The notes under the pieces are model-generated. The model did not search any database, was not told the DNA's origin, and saw only the letters and a list, made by a program, of their open reading frames with translations. A stretch of DNA of 55,612 nt from CAZCTC01 sp964501335. GTDB taxonomy: Bacteria > Chloroflexota > Anaerolineae > B4-G1 > SLSP01. Below, one piece after another: positions 42,847 through 50,850 of the stretch (positions are counted from its first letter, which is position 1; the number at the start of each line of letters is the position of its first letter). The translations under genes and the position numbers were made by a program. Location: NCBI GenBank assembly GCA_964501335.1, contig CAZCTC010000052.1, forward strand, positions 1-55,612, written 5' to 3'.

Positions 42847-43734
42847 TTATCTTTCGGCGATAAGGTCGGCTAGGATTTCCCGGCTATGGCGATAGAAGAC
42901 GGAGATATGTCCTTCCTCTGGATAGATGTTGGCGCGGCAGTGGGGAAGCGTTTCTTTTAAATAGAGGGCCATGGCCAGAGGGGCACTGCGGTCGGCCGTG
43001 CCGTGCCAGAGCTGGATTTCCATAGTGATTTTTGCCAGGGCGATTTTCCATGGACGGGAGCCCAGCCGGATATCCCAGGCCGGGCCGTCCACCCCCTGAC
43101 GGTAAGCCTCTTGAAAACAGCGTAACGCGATTTCTCGATAGGTGGGATCGGCTGCTACTTCCAGATCGGCCGGCGGCATGCCGGCGATAGCCTGTTCAAA
43201 GAACTGTTGGGGATTGTGTTTTAATGTTTGGGCCATGGGGGAGATCATCATCCGGGCCAGCCAAAAAGGGGCCAGGCTGAGCAGCGTGTTGGTGAGGCGA
43301 TATTGGGGGGCCATGGTTCGCATAACATGGGGAATGTTGGGGCTGACGCCGGAGACGATGCCGGCGGAGATGAGTCGCTCCGGGATTTGGGCCGCGCAGG
43401 CGATCACGTAGGGACTCCCGGCCGATTCTGAGACGACGGCAAACTGATCGAGTTTCAGGGCGTGGGCTATTTCCAGGAGATCTCGAGGCCAGTCCTTGAT
43501 GGTCCGACGGCGTTGGAAGGTGGAGAGCCCGATTCCGGGGCGGTCAGGGGCGATAAGGCGAGCTCCTATGGTGAGAGCCGCTTTTTCCAGGTTTTTTGCC
43601 ATCAGTCGCGATCCCATTCCTCCACCATGGAAGTAAAAGACGGGAATTCCCGAAGCTTGGCCGAATTCAGCATAGCTGATGCGGCGGCCATCTGTTAAGA
43701 TGATGGCTTTGTGGGGAGGTATTCGATCGCTCAT
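42847..43734 (-). CDS. Alpha/beta hydrolase
   Basis: This 295-residue protein is an alpha/beta hydrolase. The oxyanion region is FYFHGGGMGSRLMA, then APDRPGIGLSTF. The nucleophile elbow is VSESAGSPYV, with Ser replacing the first Gly of GxSxG. The catalytic His is in the C-terminal EEGHISVFY and the acid is probably in LWHGTADRSAPL. The length is normal. The frame extends to 43824, but a promoter lies inside that extension, so the true start is the ATG at 43734 or 43746. The substrate is unknown. Confidence 0.82.
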   Translation of the reverse strand: MSDRIPPHKAIILTDGRRISYAEFGQASGIPVFYFHGGGMGSRLMAKNLEKAALTIGARLIAPDRPGIGLSTFQRRRTIKDWPRDLLEIAHALKLDQFAVVSESAGSPYVIACAAQIPERLISAGIVSGVSPNIPHVMRTMAPQYRLTNTLLSLAPFWLARMMISPMAQTLKHNPQQFFEQAIAGMPPADLEVAADPTYREIALRCFQEAYRQGVDGPAWDIRLGSRPWKIALAKITMEIQLWHGTADRSAPLAMALYLKETLPHCRANIYPEEGHISVFYRHSREILADLIAER

Positions 43735-43762
43735 AGTTTTGTCCATTATTGGAATGGAGGAT

Positions 43763-43790
43763 ATTGTACCTGAGATTGGGGTTCTTTCAA
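43763..43790 (-). promoter_or_regulatory. Promoter of the alpha/beta hydrolase gene
   Basis: On the minus strand TTGAAA (43785-43790) and TACAAT (43763-43768) stand 16 bases apart. Transcription would start about 10-20 bases before the ATG codons at 43746 and 43734, with no ribosome binding site, so the message may be nearly leaderless. Confidence 0.5.
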
Positions 43791-43880
43791 GGCAGGGAGT
43801 AAAGTTGACAGAGCTGTATTTCACGTTATGGTTAGGGGGGAATTAATGAGTTTTTCAAGCTGCTCAAGGAGGTCGGTGCT

Positions 43881-44549
43881 GTGGCAAAAAACAGTTTGAT
43901 TGTGTCTGATGGGGGGATGCGGCGGGTGTTCAGAACGGCAGTAGAGAAATCTACTTTCACAGCAGAGGATTTGGTGGGATTGGAAGAGCTTTCCGGTTTT
44001 CGGATGGAGGATTCGGCCGCTTATCCGGTTCAGGATTTGGATGCGGTTCGCTATTGTCCCGGTCTTAAGTCTTTTGATTTAACTTATAACGAGGTGGAAG
44101 ATCTGGGCCCCCTGGCCGGTTGTCCTGAACTGGAAGAGTTGAATTTATTGGAAAATTTGGTCACAGATTTGACTCCTTTGAGGCATTGTTCTAAATTGCG
44201 GGTGCTTAATTTGAATTCCAATTCCGATTTAGTGGATATAGAGCCTTTGCGTGGCTTGAAATCTCTGGAGCAACTTGACCTCAATTATACGGCGGTGGAG
44301 GATTTTTCTCCGTTGCTGGATTTGCCGGCGCTGAAAGAGGCGATTTTGCCGGTATCGAATCTGGATTGGGAATCTGAAGGGGAAACGGTTCGCATTTTAA
44401 GTGAGTTGGCGCGGCGGGGTGTAGCGTTGAATATCTGTGAACGGAAGGATTGGGATCAGTACGATAGGCAGAGATGCTCCCGAGAGTGCGAGGGGCACGA
44501 GCAGATTCGAGGCATTCTCAAGCGGGGAAACCAGGCTGGCCAGGAGTGA
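43881..44549 (+). CDS. Internalin-like LRR protein
   Basis: This 222-residue protein has about five 22-residue leucine-rich repeats of the SDS22/internalin type (LKSFDLTYNEVEDLGPL, LEELNLLENLVTDLTPL, LEQLDLNYTAVEDFSPL). This is a different class from the LxxLPxxL repeats elsewhere in the window. No signal peptide is seen. The GTG start follows AAGGAGG. The stop overlaps the start of the C39-like gene by four bases, so the two are coupled and may act together. Confidence 0.75.
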   Translation: MAKNSLIVSDGGMRRVFRTAVEKSTFTAEDLVGLEELSGFRMEDSAAYPVQDLDAVRYCPGLKSFDLTYNEVEDLGPLAGCPELEELNLLENLVTDLTPLRHCSKLRVLNLNSNSDLVDIEPLRGLKSLEQLDLNYTAVEDFSPLLDLPALKEAILPVSNLDWESEGETVRILSELARRGVALNICERKDWDQYDRQRCSRECEGHEQIRGILKRGNQAGQE

Positions 44550-45238
44550 GTAAGTTGAAGAAGGTTTTGTTTATTGTAGGCGGAGTTTTGGCCCTGGTTT
44601 TGATTGTGCCTTTTTTGATTTTTGGAGGACGGGCTTTGTGGATTGGGGCCCATATCAATGATGATGTCTCGGATCTTTATGATGACACAGCCTTGATGGA
44701 TGCGGTGATGGTGACGGATACTCCAACGATCAAACTTTCGATTACTTGCGGTTATGCGACGATTCAGTGGATGACGCGCTTTTTGGGTGTGGGGGAAGTG
44801 GACGAACAGAAATTATATGACGGGGCAGGGGGTAAGATCACTACGGCTTTTCCCAATAATTTTGCTCCTGAGCTAAACCATTATTTGGGAGATGGCTATC
44901 GGGTAACGATGTTGAGCAATGCGACGAACCATGAGATTCTTAAGGCGATCCATGCCAGTTTAAAGCATGGAATGCCAGTGCCGATTTCTTTTGCTGCTAT
45001 TGACGATTTGAAGCGTCCCAATTATACGTTGCATTATTCGGTAGTTACGGGGATGGATTTGGCGCAGGATAAAGTGTATGTTTCCAATGTGTACGGCTAT
45101 GAGGAGATCTATTCGGTGGCTGAATTTTTGGATAGCCTGAAGTTCGATAACTATGTTGATATGCCGCTGTTTATTCGGCTAGGGGTCCTTTTCGGGGCAT
45201 TCGATAAGAATACGATTTATCTTGTAGAGAAGAAGTAA
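44546..45238 (+). CDS. Membrane-anchored C39-like peptidase-fold protein
   Basis: This 230-residue protein has an N-terminal membrane anchor (residues 4-28). The exported part follows the C39-like papain fold: SITCGYATIQWM, where the Cys would be the nucleophile; a central region; and LHYSVVTGMD with the His, then DKVYVSNVYG. The helper Gln of true C39 enzymes is not certain, so it could be a non-catalytic relative. The GTG at 44546 overlaps the LRR stop (GTGA). There is no ABC transporter attached or nearby, so bacteriocin processing is not indicated. Confidence 0.65.
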   Translation: MSKLKKVLFIVGGVLALVLIVPFLIFGGRALWIGAHINDDVSDLYDDTALMDAVMVTDTPTIKLSITCGYATIQWMTRFLGVGEVDEQKLYDGAGGKITTAFPNNFAPELNHYLGDGYRVTMLSNATNHEILKAIHASLKHGMPVPISFAAIDDLKRPNYTLHYSVVTGMDLAQDKVYVSNVYGYEEIYSVAEFLDSLKFDNYVDMPLFIRLGVLFGAFDKNTIYLVEKK

Positions 45239-45283
45239 ACGTCATAACGACCGCGAGTGCCCGATCGCGGGGGAGCATCATTG

Positions 45284-45319
45284 AAATTTTCGCGCGCCTG
45301 AAAAGGCGCGCGAAAATTT
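45284..45319. terminator. Bidirectional hairpin terminator
   Basis: AAATTTTCGCGCGCCT and its complement flank a GAAA tetraloop. It is perfect over 16 bp and lies between two convergent genes, so it can end both transcripts. Confidence 0.8.
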
Positions 45320-45327
45320 TAATAAAG

Positions 45328-45894
45328 TTATTTGAAGTAAAAATCCAGGATGGACTGGGGATCCGTTTCACAGGCCAGCAGTTCGTTGGGAATGGGCAAG
45401 GGGTTGCCGCTGAGGCAGAGCCCAACCAGGCGGGGAAGTTGTTTGAGTTCGGCCGGCAGTGAGGTTAGATGGTTGTTTTCCAGATTGAGCGTCATCAGTT
45501 GGGTGAGTGAGCCCAGGGTGGGAGGAAGTTCGGTGAGTGCGTTGTCCCACAGATTGAGTCCTTGCAGGTGAGTTAGCTGACCGATGGCGGCGGGCAGGGA
45601 TGTCAGTCCGGTGCCGTAGAGAAGCAGGTTTTCCAGGTTGGTAAGGCTGAAGATAACTTCCGGGACGGTGGTCAGAGGATTGCGGCCCAGGTTGAGTTCT
45701 CGAAGGTTGGTCAGACCGGCGATTTCCGGGGGCAGCGAGGTTAACTGGTTGCGTCGCAGGGTGAGGATGCGGAGCGATTGGAGACGGGCAATTGAGGCGG
45801 GGAGTGCTGTTATGCCGCAGGCGGTGAGATCCAGGTGCGTGATGTTGTCTTTTTCGGCCTGGGCCAGAATTTGATTGAGGGTTGTTTTTTCCAT
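45328..45894 (-). CDS. Short LxxLPxxL-type LRR protein
   Basis: This 188-residue protein has a short helical cap (MEKTTLNQILAQAEKDNITHLDLTACGITALP) and about six LRR units of 23 residues (LRILTLRRNQLTSLPPEI, LRELNLGRNPLTTVPEVI). The C-terminal cap has GNPLPIPNELLA. It belongs to the class found in Roco-type and LRR kinase-like bacterial proteins, but here it stands alone with no GTPase domain. GGAG precedes the ATG at 45894; an upstream extension runs into repeat sequence and is unlikely. Confidence 0.78.
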   Translation of the reverse strand: MEKTTLNQILAQAEKDNITHLDLTACGITALPASIARLQSLRILTLRRNQLTSLPPEIAGLTNLRELNLGRNPLTTVPEVIFSLTNLENLLLYGTGLTSLPAAIGQLTHLQGLNLWDNALTELPPTLGSLTQLMTLNLENNHLTSLPAELKQLPRLVGLCLSGNPLPIPNELLACETDPQSILDFYFK

Positions 45895-45981
45895 GTCAGG
45901 CTCCTTTTTTAGAGGCTTTCCCCGGTTCAATTTTACATCAGTGCCAAGTCTTTGACCAGTTTGTAAGAAAAAGTCAGATTC

Positions 45982-46069
45982 AACGCAGAGGCGCGGAGCC
46001 CGCAAAGAGACGCAGAGGAAGATTGATTTTTTCTGGCTCTGCGTCTCTCCCTCTTTGCGTCTTTGCGTT
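45982..46069. repeat. Inverted GCAAAGAGACGCAGAG-type repeat
   Basis: The left arm (about 45982-46017, made of ACGCAGAG-like words) and right arm (about 46037-46069, CTCTGCGTCTCT and CTTTGCGTC words) are near complements. The pair lies in the 3' region of the YdjM-like gene and could form a long hairpin. Confidence 0.65.
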
Positions 46070-46099
46070 AAAAATCCCGGCTCTTTTCAGGACGGACTT

Positions 46100-46690
46100 T
46101 TAGCGGCTGAGGGTGAAAGCCCAGGCCATGAAGGTGATCGAAGTGATCCACAGGATTGGAATGAGCCGGCGGTAGGGGGATTTTCGAATCAGAAGATGAA
46201 TTCCGGCGAAGAGTGGCAGCAGCACCCCCATTTCGATGAAGAGGTTGCGGTAGAAATAGTAATTGGTAAGGCTGAGCAAGGCGGCGCTGGGAAGGATGCC
46301 GAACGGCAGCTGGAAGGTCGCTGGGGAAAGCGGCCAGAGGAGCGGCTGCGGGCGAACGCCGACCAGGAGATCGAGCAACAGGTGCGAGATCCCGATCAAG
46401 AGGGCTTGAAGTCCATAACGGCGCCGATCCCAGGTGTGGAAAAAGGGCAGCTGGAGGATCAGGATTGTCAACAACGGAAGGAAGAGGATGGACCCCAGGG
46501 CGTGAGAGATGCGCAATCCTTCATGGTTGGCGGGGTTGAGGAAGCCGATGATGTAATCGGCGTCAGGGGCGATGGATATGAACAATAGCCAGAGGGAGCC
46601 CCCGATTCCGGCTTTGTCTCGGGGAGTGGGTGCCTGCGTCAGGCTATCCAGATTAAGTGCTGTGACGGCGTGTGCTATGAAAGATGACAT
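46100..46690 (-). CDS. YdjM-like membrane-bound metal-dependent hydrolase
   Basis: This 196-residue membrane protein matches the YdjM/DUF457 family: SFIAHAVTA at the start, APDADYI, LRISHALGS, and GISHLLLDLL, giving the His/Asp set expected for the family's metal site. About five membrane segments are seen. There is no ribosome binding site; a TATAAT on the minus strand lies 8 bases ahead of the ATG, so the transcript is probably leaderless. It is divergent from the GbsR gene. Confidence 0.8.
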   Translation of the reverse strand: MSSFIAHAVTALNLDSLTQAPTPRDKAGIGGSLWLLFISIAPDADYIIGFLNPANHEGLRISHALGSILFLPLLTILILQLPFFHTWDRRRYGLQALLIGISHLLLDLLVGVRPQPLLWPLSPATFQLPFGILPSAALLSLTNYYFYRNLFIEMGVLLPLFAGIHLLIRKSPYRRLIPILWITSITFMAWAFTLSR

Positions 46691-46697
46691 GAGACCG

Positions 46698-46727
46698 ATT
46701 ATAACAGATTTGGGATCTTCTTTGTAA
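46698..46727 (-). promoter_or_regulatory. Promoter of the YdjM-like gene
   Basis: On the minus strand TTACAA (46722-46727) and TATAAT (46698-46703) stand 18 bases apart. The -10 is eight bases from the ATG, which suggests leaderless translation. Confidence 0.55.
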
Positions 46728-46734
46728 TTCTTAT

Positions 46735-46772
46735 CGTTCAGTATTGACTAAACGTTCAGAACTTACTATAAT
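46735..46772 (+). promoter_or_regulatory. Promoter and possible operator of the GbsR operon
   Basis: TTGACT (46744-46749), a 17-base spacer and TATAAT (46767-46772) form a near-consensus promoter. The word CGTTCAG occurs at 46735-46741 and 46753-46759, on both sides of the -35, and could be the regulator's own site. Confidence 0.7.
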
Positions 46773-46814
46773 TAAGAAATACCCCTTCATTTACAGTTTC
46801 GGGAGGTGTGGAGC

Positions 46815-47285
46815 ATGCCTGAGCGTTATTTCGAGCAGAAACACTTTGTTGAAGATATTGGGCTTTATTTTGAACAGATGGGGTTGCCGCGGATGGCGGG
46901 CCGAATTCTGGGGGTGTTGTTGATTTCCAATCCCCCGGAACAATCGATTATCGATTTAGGGGAGATTTTGCAGGCCAGCAAGAGTTCAATCAGCACCAAT
47001 ACCCGGTTGCTGGATGAAATGGGGTTGATTGAACGAGTTCCTTCTCCCTTACCCCGGCAGGTTGCCTTTCGGTTTTCTAAGGGTGGGTGGCTGGTTTTTA
47101 TGCGGATGCACTTGCGATTGATGGCTTCGTTGCATCAAATTGCCGAACGCGGGTTGGGGCTGTTGGAAAACGAGGATCCGGCACTGTCGGAACGTTTACA
47201 GGAGGCTCATGATATGTTTTCCGCTATTGAAGAAGAATTGCCGGCTTTGTTACGGCGAGTGGAAGAAAAGAGAGGAATTGGATAA
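46815..47285 (+). CDS. GbsR/MarR-type transcriptional regulator
   Basis: This 156-residue protein resembles the GbsR branch of MarR regulators: ERYFEQKHFVEDIGLYFEQMGLPRMAGRILGVLLIS (quoted in part: FEQMGLPRMAGRILGVLL), then ILQASKSSISTNTRLLDEMGLIERV, the winged helix. The C-terminal half is a dimerising helix pair. The ATG at 46815 has GGAGG eight bases ahead. It is the first gene of an operon of five: the PanE-like gene starts on its last base (TAATG). Confidence 0.85.
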   Translation: MPERYFEQKHFVEDIGLYFEQMGLPRMAGRILGVLLISNPPEQSIIDLGEILQASKSSISTNTRLLDEMGLIERVPSPLPRQVAFRFSKGGWLVFMRMHLRLMASLHQIAERGLGLLENEDPALSERLQEAHDMFSAIEEELPALLRRVEEKRGIG

Positions 47286-48352
47286 TGCGTGTACTTGTTC
47301 TCGGGGCAGGGGTATTGGGTAGTTTATATGCGGCCCGGTTGCAGGATTCCGGCCATGATGTTACGGTTTTGGCTCGGGGGAGGCGGCTGGCCGATCTGCG
47401 TGAGCGAGGGATTGTGTTGGTGGAGAGTTCGACCGGGCGACAGACGATCACGCCGGTAGCTGTGGTGGACCGGCTTGAAGCTGATGTTGTTTATGATTGG
47501 GTTGTGGTGCTGGTGCGCAAGAACCAACTGGAAGAGGTTTTACCGATTTTGGAAGCCAATCGGACCACTCCCAATATCTTATTGATGGTCAACAATGCTT
47601 CAGGGGTGGAGGCGATTGCCGATCGGTTGGGGCGGGATCGGGTGGTCCTGGCTTTTCCGGGGGCGGGGGGCGTGCGAGAAGGGGCGGTGGTGCGCTATGA
47701 GATCGTTTCGGGTCTGATCCAGCCGACCACGCTGGGGGAACTGGACGGCGCGATTACTCCCCGGTTGCTGGCGATGGCGGAGGTGTTACGGATGGCCGGT
47801 TTTCCGGTGGAGACCAGTAATGCAATGGATGCCTGGCTTAAGACGCATGTTGCGGTGGTCAGTCCGGTTGCGAACGCCATTTATCTGGCGGGCGGTGATA
47901 ATTACCGGTTATCCAGGACGCGCGATGGGGTGGTATTAATGGCGCGGGCCATCAAAGAGGGGTTCCGGGTATTGCAGGCGCTGAAGATTCCGATTACTCC
48001 TTTTAAGTATCGTCTGTTACCGCTGATTCCCGAGCCGATTTTAGTGGCGGCTTTGCAACGGGCGCTGGCGACTGAATGGGCGACGACGGTGATTACGCGC
48101 CATGCCAATGCCGGGCGTGATGAGATGCAGCTGCTGGCCGATGAATTTCAGGTGCTGGTCGAAATGGCCGGGGTAGAAACGCCGGCGCTGAATGAGCTGT
48201 ATGGGTATATCGATCCGGCTCGCGGGACGGTTCCTGAGGGTCGGGCGCAATTGAAGCTGGATTGGCGAAGTTTTTGGGGGAGTGTGGCGGTATTGGGCCT
48301 GATGGCGGCTTTGATTCTATGGTTACGAGGACGCAAGGGGATGAATTCATGA
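47285..48352 (+). CDS. PanE/ApbA-like 2-dehydropantoate reductase with C-terminal membrane segment
   Basis: This 355-residue protein has the NADP-binding fold VLVLGAGVLGSLYAARL at the start, VVLVRKNQLEEVLP, and the C-terminal ketopantoate-reductase domain (WLKTHVAVVSPVANAIYLAGG, with the catalytic Lys). The usual SSM..D block of PanE is replaced by GRDEMQLLADEF, so the substrate may differ. A final hydrophobic segment (residues about 326-347) followed by RGRKG is unusual and suggests membrane attachment. It overlaps the regulator by one base and the next gene by four. Confidence 0.8.
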   Translation: MRVLVLGAGVLGSLYAARLQDSGHDVTVLARGRRLADLRERGIVLVESSTGRQTITPVAVVDRLEADVVYDWVVVLVRKNQLEEVLPILEANRTTPNILLMVNNASGVEAIADRLGRDRVVLAFPGAGGVREGAVVRYEIVSGLIQPTTLGELDGAITPRLLAMAEVLRMAGFPVETSNAMDAWLKTHVAVVSPVANAIYLAGGDNYRLSRTRDGVVLMARAIKEGFRVLQALKIPITPFKYRLLPLIPEPILVAALQRALATEWATTVITRHANAGRDEMQLLADEFQVLVEMAGVETPALNELYGYIDPARGTVPEGRAQLKLDWRSFWGSVAVLGLMAALILWLRGRKGMNS

Positions 48353-49053
48353 AGGATTCTAAGTTTTATGGTTATTTTGCCGGCGGATTAGCTGTAGGAC
48401 TGGCCGGTGGGTGGTTGCTGGCGCAATCCAGGCGGAAGCAGTCAACCATGCCGAATCTGGAGATCTGGCAGCGTGAGTTGGAGCGCCGTAACGGTGCTGT
48501 CCAGGCGGGATTTATGGCGGCAGAGATCCAGGCGCGGTACGATGCGCTTTGGGCGCAGCGGCCGCACTTCGATCAGGCTGTCCTGAACGATCATTTGCGC
48601 AAGGGGATTTTGCCGGGATTGGCGCTTTATCGAGTGCTGCGAACCCGATATGAGACGGAGGCTGAGGCATTGGCCGAAGCCGAACGGCTTTTCGCGTTGG
48701 CTTACCGGGGAAGTGCTGCGATTTTTCCTTTGTTCAAACGGGTGCCGGGCAATTTTGATTTGTTCCGGGTGTTGTGTCGTGAGGTGATGGCCCGGCAATA
48801 TCTGTCGGCCGGGTGGCAAACGGTCTATGTGGAAGATTCTCCCGAATGTCTGGCTTTTGATATTCGCGAGCGTTGTCTTTATCGTGATGTATTGACGGTG
48901 TTGGGCGCGCCGGAATTGACGTCGCTCTTTTGCAAGATGGACGATTTGATCTATTCTCAGCTGGCTCCGGAGATCAATTTTATTCGGACCAAGACGATGG
49001 GGCGGGGGGATGATTGCTGCAATTTCCGCTTTTGTCGAGGGAGTGGAGTGTAA
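48349..49053 (+). CDS. ATC-hydrolase-like (L-2-amino-thiazoline-4-carboxylate hydrolase family) protein
   Basis: This 234-residue protein has an N-terminal hydrophobic segment (residues 6-24). The body ends in the family hallmark FIRTKTMGRGDDCCNFRFCR, related to the RTxTxxxGdxxCdFrf motif of ATC hydrolases. The overall length and the helical middle fit. The function outside cysteine-synthesis relatives is poorly known. ATGA overlap with the PanE-like gene links them, and both carry a membrane segment. Confidence 0.7.
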   Translation: MKDSKFYGYFAGGLAVGLAGGWLLAQSRRKQSTMPNLEIWQRELERRNGAVQAGFMAAEIQARYDALWAQRPHFDQAVLNDHLRKGILPGLALYRVLRTRYETEAEALAEAERLFALAYRGSAAIFPLFKRVPGNFDLFRVLCREVMARQYLSAGWQTVYVEDSPECLAFDIRERCLYRDVLTVLGAPELTSLFCKMDDLIYSQLAPEINFIRTKTMGRGDDCCNFRFCRGSGV

Positions 49054-49093
49054 ATTTGGAACGTTTTTGCATTTCTGGAAATTAAGGAGACTT

Positions 49094-49531
49094 ATGAACC
49101 GACAGCGCCCTTCTCTTATGCGGATTGTCCTTGTGGATTACATGGCTTTTCTGGCCGCTATTATTCCCGTGCTTGCTGTGGTGGCCAGCCTTATTGTGGG
49201 TTTTTCCGAAATAAGATATTTTTGGATTCTGCTGACGAGCGGTTTTGTTTTTGCCGCAATAGCAATCGGCGTGTTGATCTGGCGTATTAACCTGTTTTAT
49301 GCGGTTTTTGAACGGGGAAATGAAGCTGCGGGGGTGATTAAAAGCGTTGTTTTCTTCAAAGATCGCGGTCGTATTGATTACATCTATAATTATTCGGGGC
49401 AGGAATTTACCGGCGGCAATGCGGTGATGAAGAGCAAGTGGACGGAGTCCTTGATCGAAGGACAATCGGTGAAGGTGATTGTCGATTCTAAGGACCCGAA
49501 ACGTACTTTTATTCGTGAGTTATATATGTAA
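49094..49531 (+). CDS. DUF3592-like membrane protein
   Basis: This 145-residue protein has two N-terminal membrane helices (about 14-36 and 43-63) and a small beta-rich domain (YNYSGQEFTGGNAVM, EGQSVKVIVDSKDPKRTFI) like that of DUF3592 proteins. AAGGAG precedes the ATG at 49094; the frame extends upstream but overlaps the ATC-hydrolase-like gene. The function is unknown. Confidence 0.65.
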   Translation: MNRQRPSLMRIVLVDYMAFLAAIIPVLAVVASLIVGFSEIRYFWILLTSGFVFAAIAIGVLIWRINLFYAVFERGNEAAGVIKSVVFFKDRGRIDYIYNYSGQEFTGGNAVMKSKWTESLIEGQSVKVIVDSKDPKRTFIRELYM

Positions 49532-49576
49532 CAATGGTGGAAACTGAGGTTTAACCCTGGGGTGAGGAGTGAACAT

Positions 49577-50254
49577 ATGGGGGCTTTGATCGGTAAAGCG
49601 ATGGCAGGTTTTGCTTTTTTGTTGACGATTCTGGCTCTGGCCCTGTTTATTCCGGCCGGATCGCTGAATTTTTGGCAGGGGTGGGTCTATCTGGCGGTTT
49701 TTGGCGGCTGTACGCTGCTGATTACCGCTTATCTGGCTAAATATGACCCTGAATTACTGGCCAGTCGCACGCAGGCCGGGCCCGTGGCTGAGACTGAAAA
49801 GAGTCAGAAGCTCATTCAGAGCTTTGCCAGTCTCTTCTTTATCAGTCTTTTCATCGTTACCGGGCTGGATTATCGCTTTCACTGGTCGGCCGTTCCGCCT
49901 CTCGTGAGTTTGATCGCGGATGGTTTGGTGGCGTTTGGTTTCTTTCTGGTTTTCCTGGTCTTTCGGGAGAACAGCTATACCAGCGCGGTGATCGAAGTGG
50001 CAAAAGAACAGCAGGTCATTACGACGGGACCCTATAGCGTGGTGCGCCATCCGATGTATTCCGGGGCGCTGTTGATGTTGATTTTTTCGACTCTTGCGTT
50101 GGGTTCCTGGATGGCCTTGCCTTTAGTGATCCCGTTGGCGATTGTGATCGGGGTTCGAGCGGTGGAAGAGGAGAAATTTCTGACGGCGAATTTGAAGGGG
50201 TATCGTGAGTACACTCAAAAGGTTCGCTATCGTCTGATCCCTTTTATCTGGTAG
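49577..50254 (+). CDS. Isoprenylcysteine carboxyl methyltransferase (ICMT)-family membrane protein
   Basis: This 225-residue protein has five or so membrane segments and the ICMT/PEMT C-terminal signature: VITTGPYSVVRHPMYSGALL, then VRAVEEEKFLTANLKGYREY, where the RHP and EE residues bind S-adenosylmethionine. Bacterial members methylate small lipids or unknown substrates. GAGGAG lies seven bases ahead of the ATG at 49577. It ends the operon, followed by a hairpin. Confidence 0.85.
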   Translation: MGALIGKAMAGFAFLLTILALALFIPAGSLNFWQGWVYLAVFGGCTLLITAYLAKYDPELLASRTQAGPVAETEKSQKLIQSFASLFFISLFIVTGLDYRFHWSAVPPLVSLIADGLVAFGFFLVFLVFRENSYTSAVIEVAKEQQVITTGPYSVVRHPMYSGALLMLIFSTLALGSWMALPLVIPLAIVIGVRAVEEEKFLTANLKGYREYTQKVRYRLIPFIW

Positions 50255-50293
50255 ATAGAATTATAGCGGTTTGAGCTATAGGTGGGAATTGAT

Positions 50294-50333
50294 TAATATT
50301 TCGCGCGCCCTGTCAGGGCGCGCGAACTATTAA
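50294..50333. terminator. Terminator-like hairpin between convergent genes
   Basis: CGCGCGCCCT (50302-50311) pairs with AGGGCGCGCG (50315-50324), extended by AT pairs on both sides. It lies between the ICMT-like gene and the convergent SF0329-like gene. Confidence 0.7.
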
Positions 50334-50355
50334 TAAGGAGCGGGTGCGCTTTTAT

Positions 50356-50850
50356 TTATTCCAATCCCTCGGCATTGAGGCGCAGTGCGAGCAGCGTTTG
50401 CAGTAGGGCCGGATCGTCGGGGCGAACTTCGATTTCCAGCAGGCGGTGCCGGCCGACGCGGCGGTCGATAACGGCCCAGGTGCGGATCAAGGGGTCGGGG
50501 GAGTCCAGGGCGGCTTCAATGGAGAGGTTCCCGAACCTGTTGAGCGAGATCAGGAAGGCGTTCAGGGAGAATAGCCCCTCTTCCCTGAGCCGTTCTGTGG
50601 CTTTTTGAGAGGCTTTTGCCGGCTCTTCCCCATTTTTCTCCAGTTCGTTTTTCAGATACCACTGGCGCATCAGGTAAGCGTTGTTGGTGAAATTCTGGAT
50701 CAGGCGGCCATCGATTTCGATCCAGGCCCGTTTTTCCTCATCGTGGCTGTGCGGATAGCCGGTGCAGTGGATTTCAATCCGGCCGGCGAGCTTTGCGGCC
50801 AGGCGGCTTTCGAATTGTTTCTTCAGTTTACTCCAGGTCGTCAGGCCCAT
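50356..50850 (-). CDS. SF0329-like protein
   Basis: This 164-residue protein resembles the SF0329 family: WSKLKKQFESRLA at the start, then RIEIHCTGYPHSHDEEKRAWIEIDG, with the conserved HSHD stretch. The second half (FSLNAFLISLNRFGNLSIEAALDS and DRRVGRHRLLEI) is typical of the family, whose function is unknown. AGGAG precedes the ATG, which lies 23 bases inside the end of the LRR gene, so the two are translationally linked. Confidence 0.7.
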   Translation of the reverse strand: MGLTTWSKLKKQFESRLAAKLAGRIEIHCTGYPHSHDEEKRAWIEIDGRLIQNFTNNAYLMRQWYLKNELEKNGEEPAKASQKATERLREEGLFSLNAFLISLNRFGNLSIEAALDSPDPLIRTWAVIDRRVGRHRLLEIEVRPDDPALLQTLLALRLNAEGLE

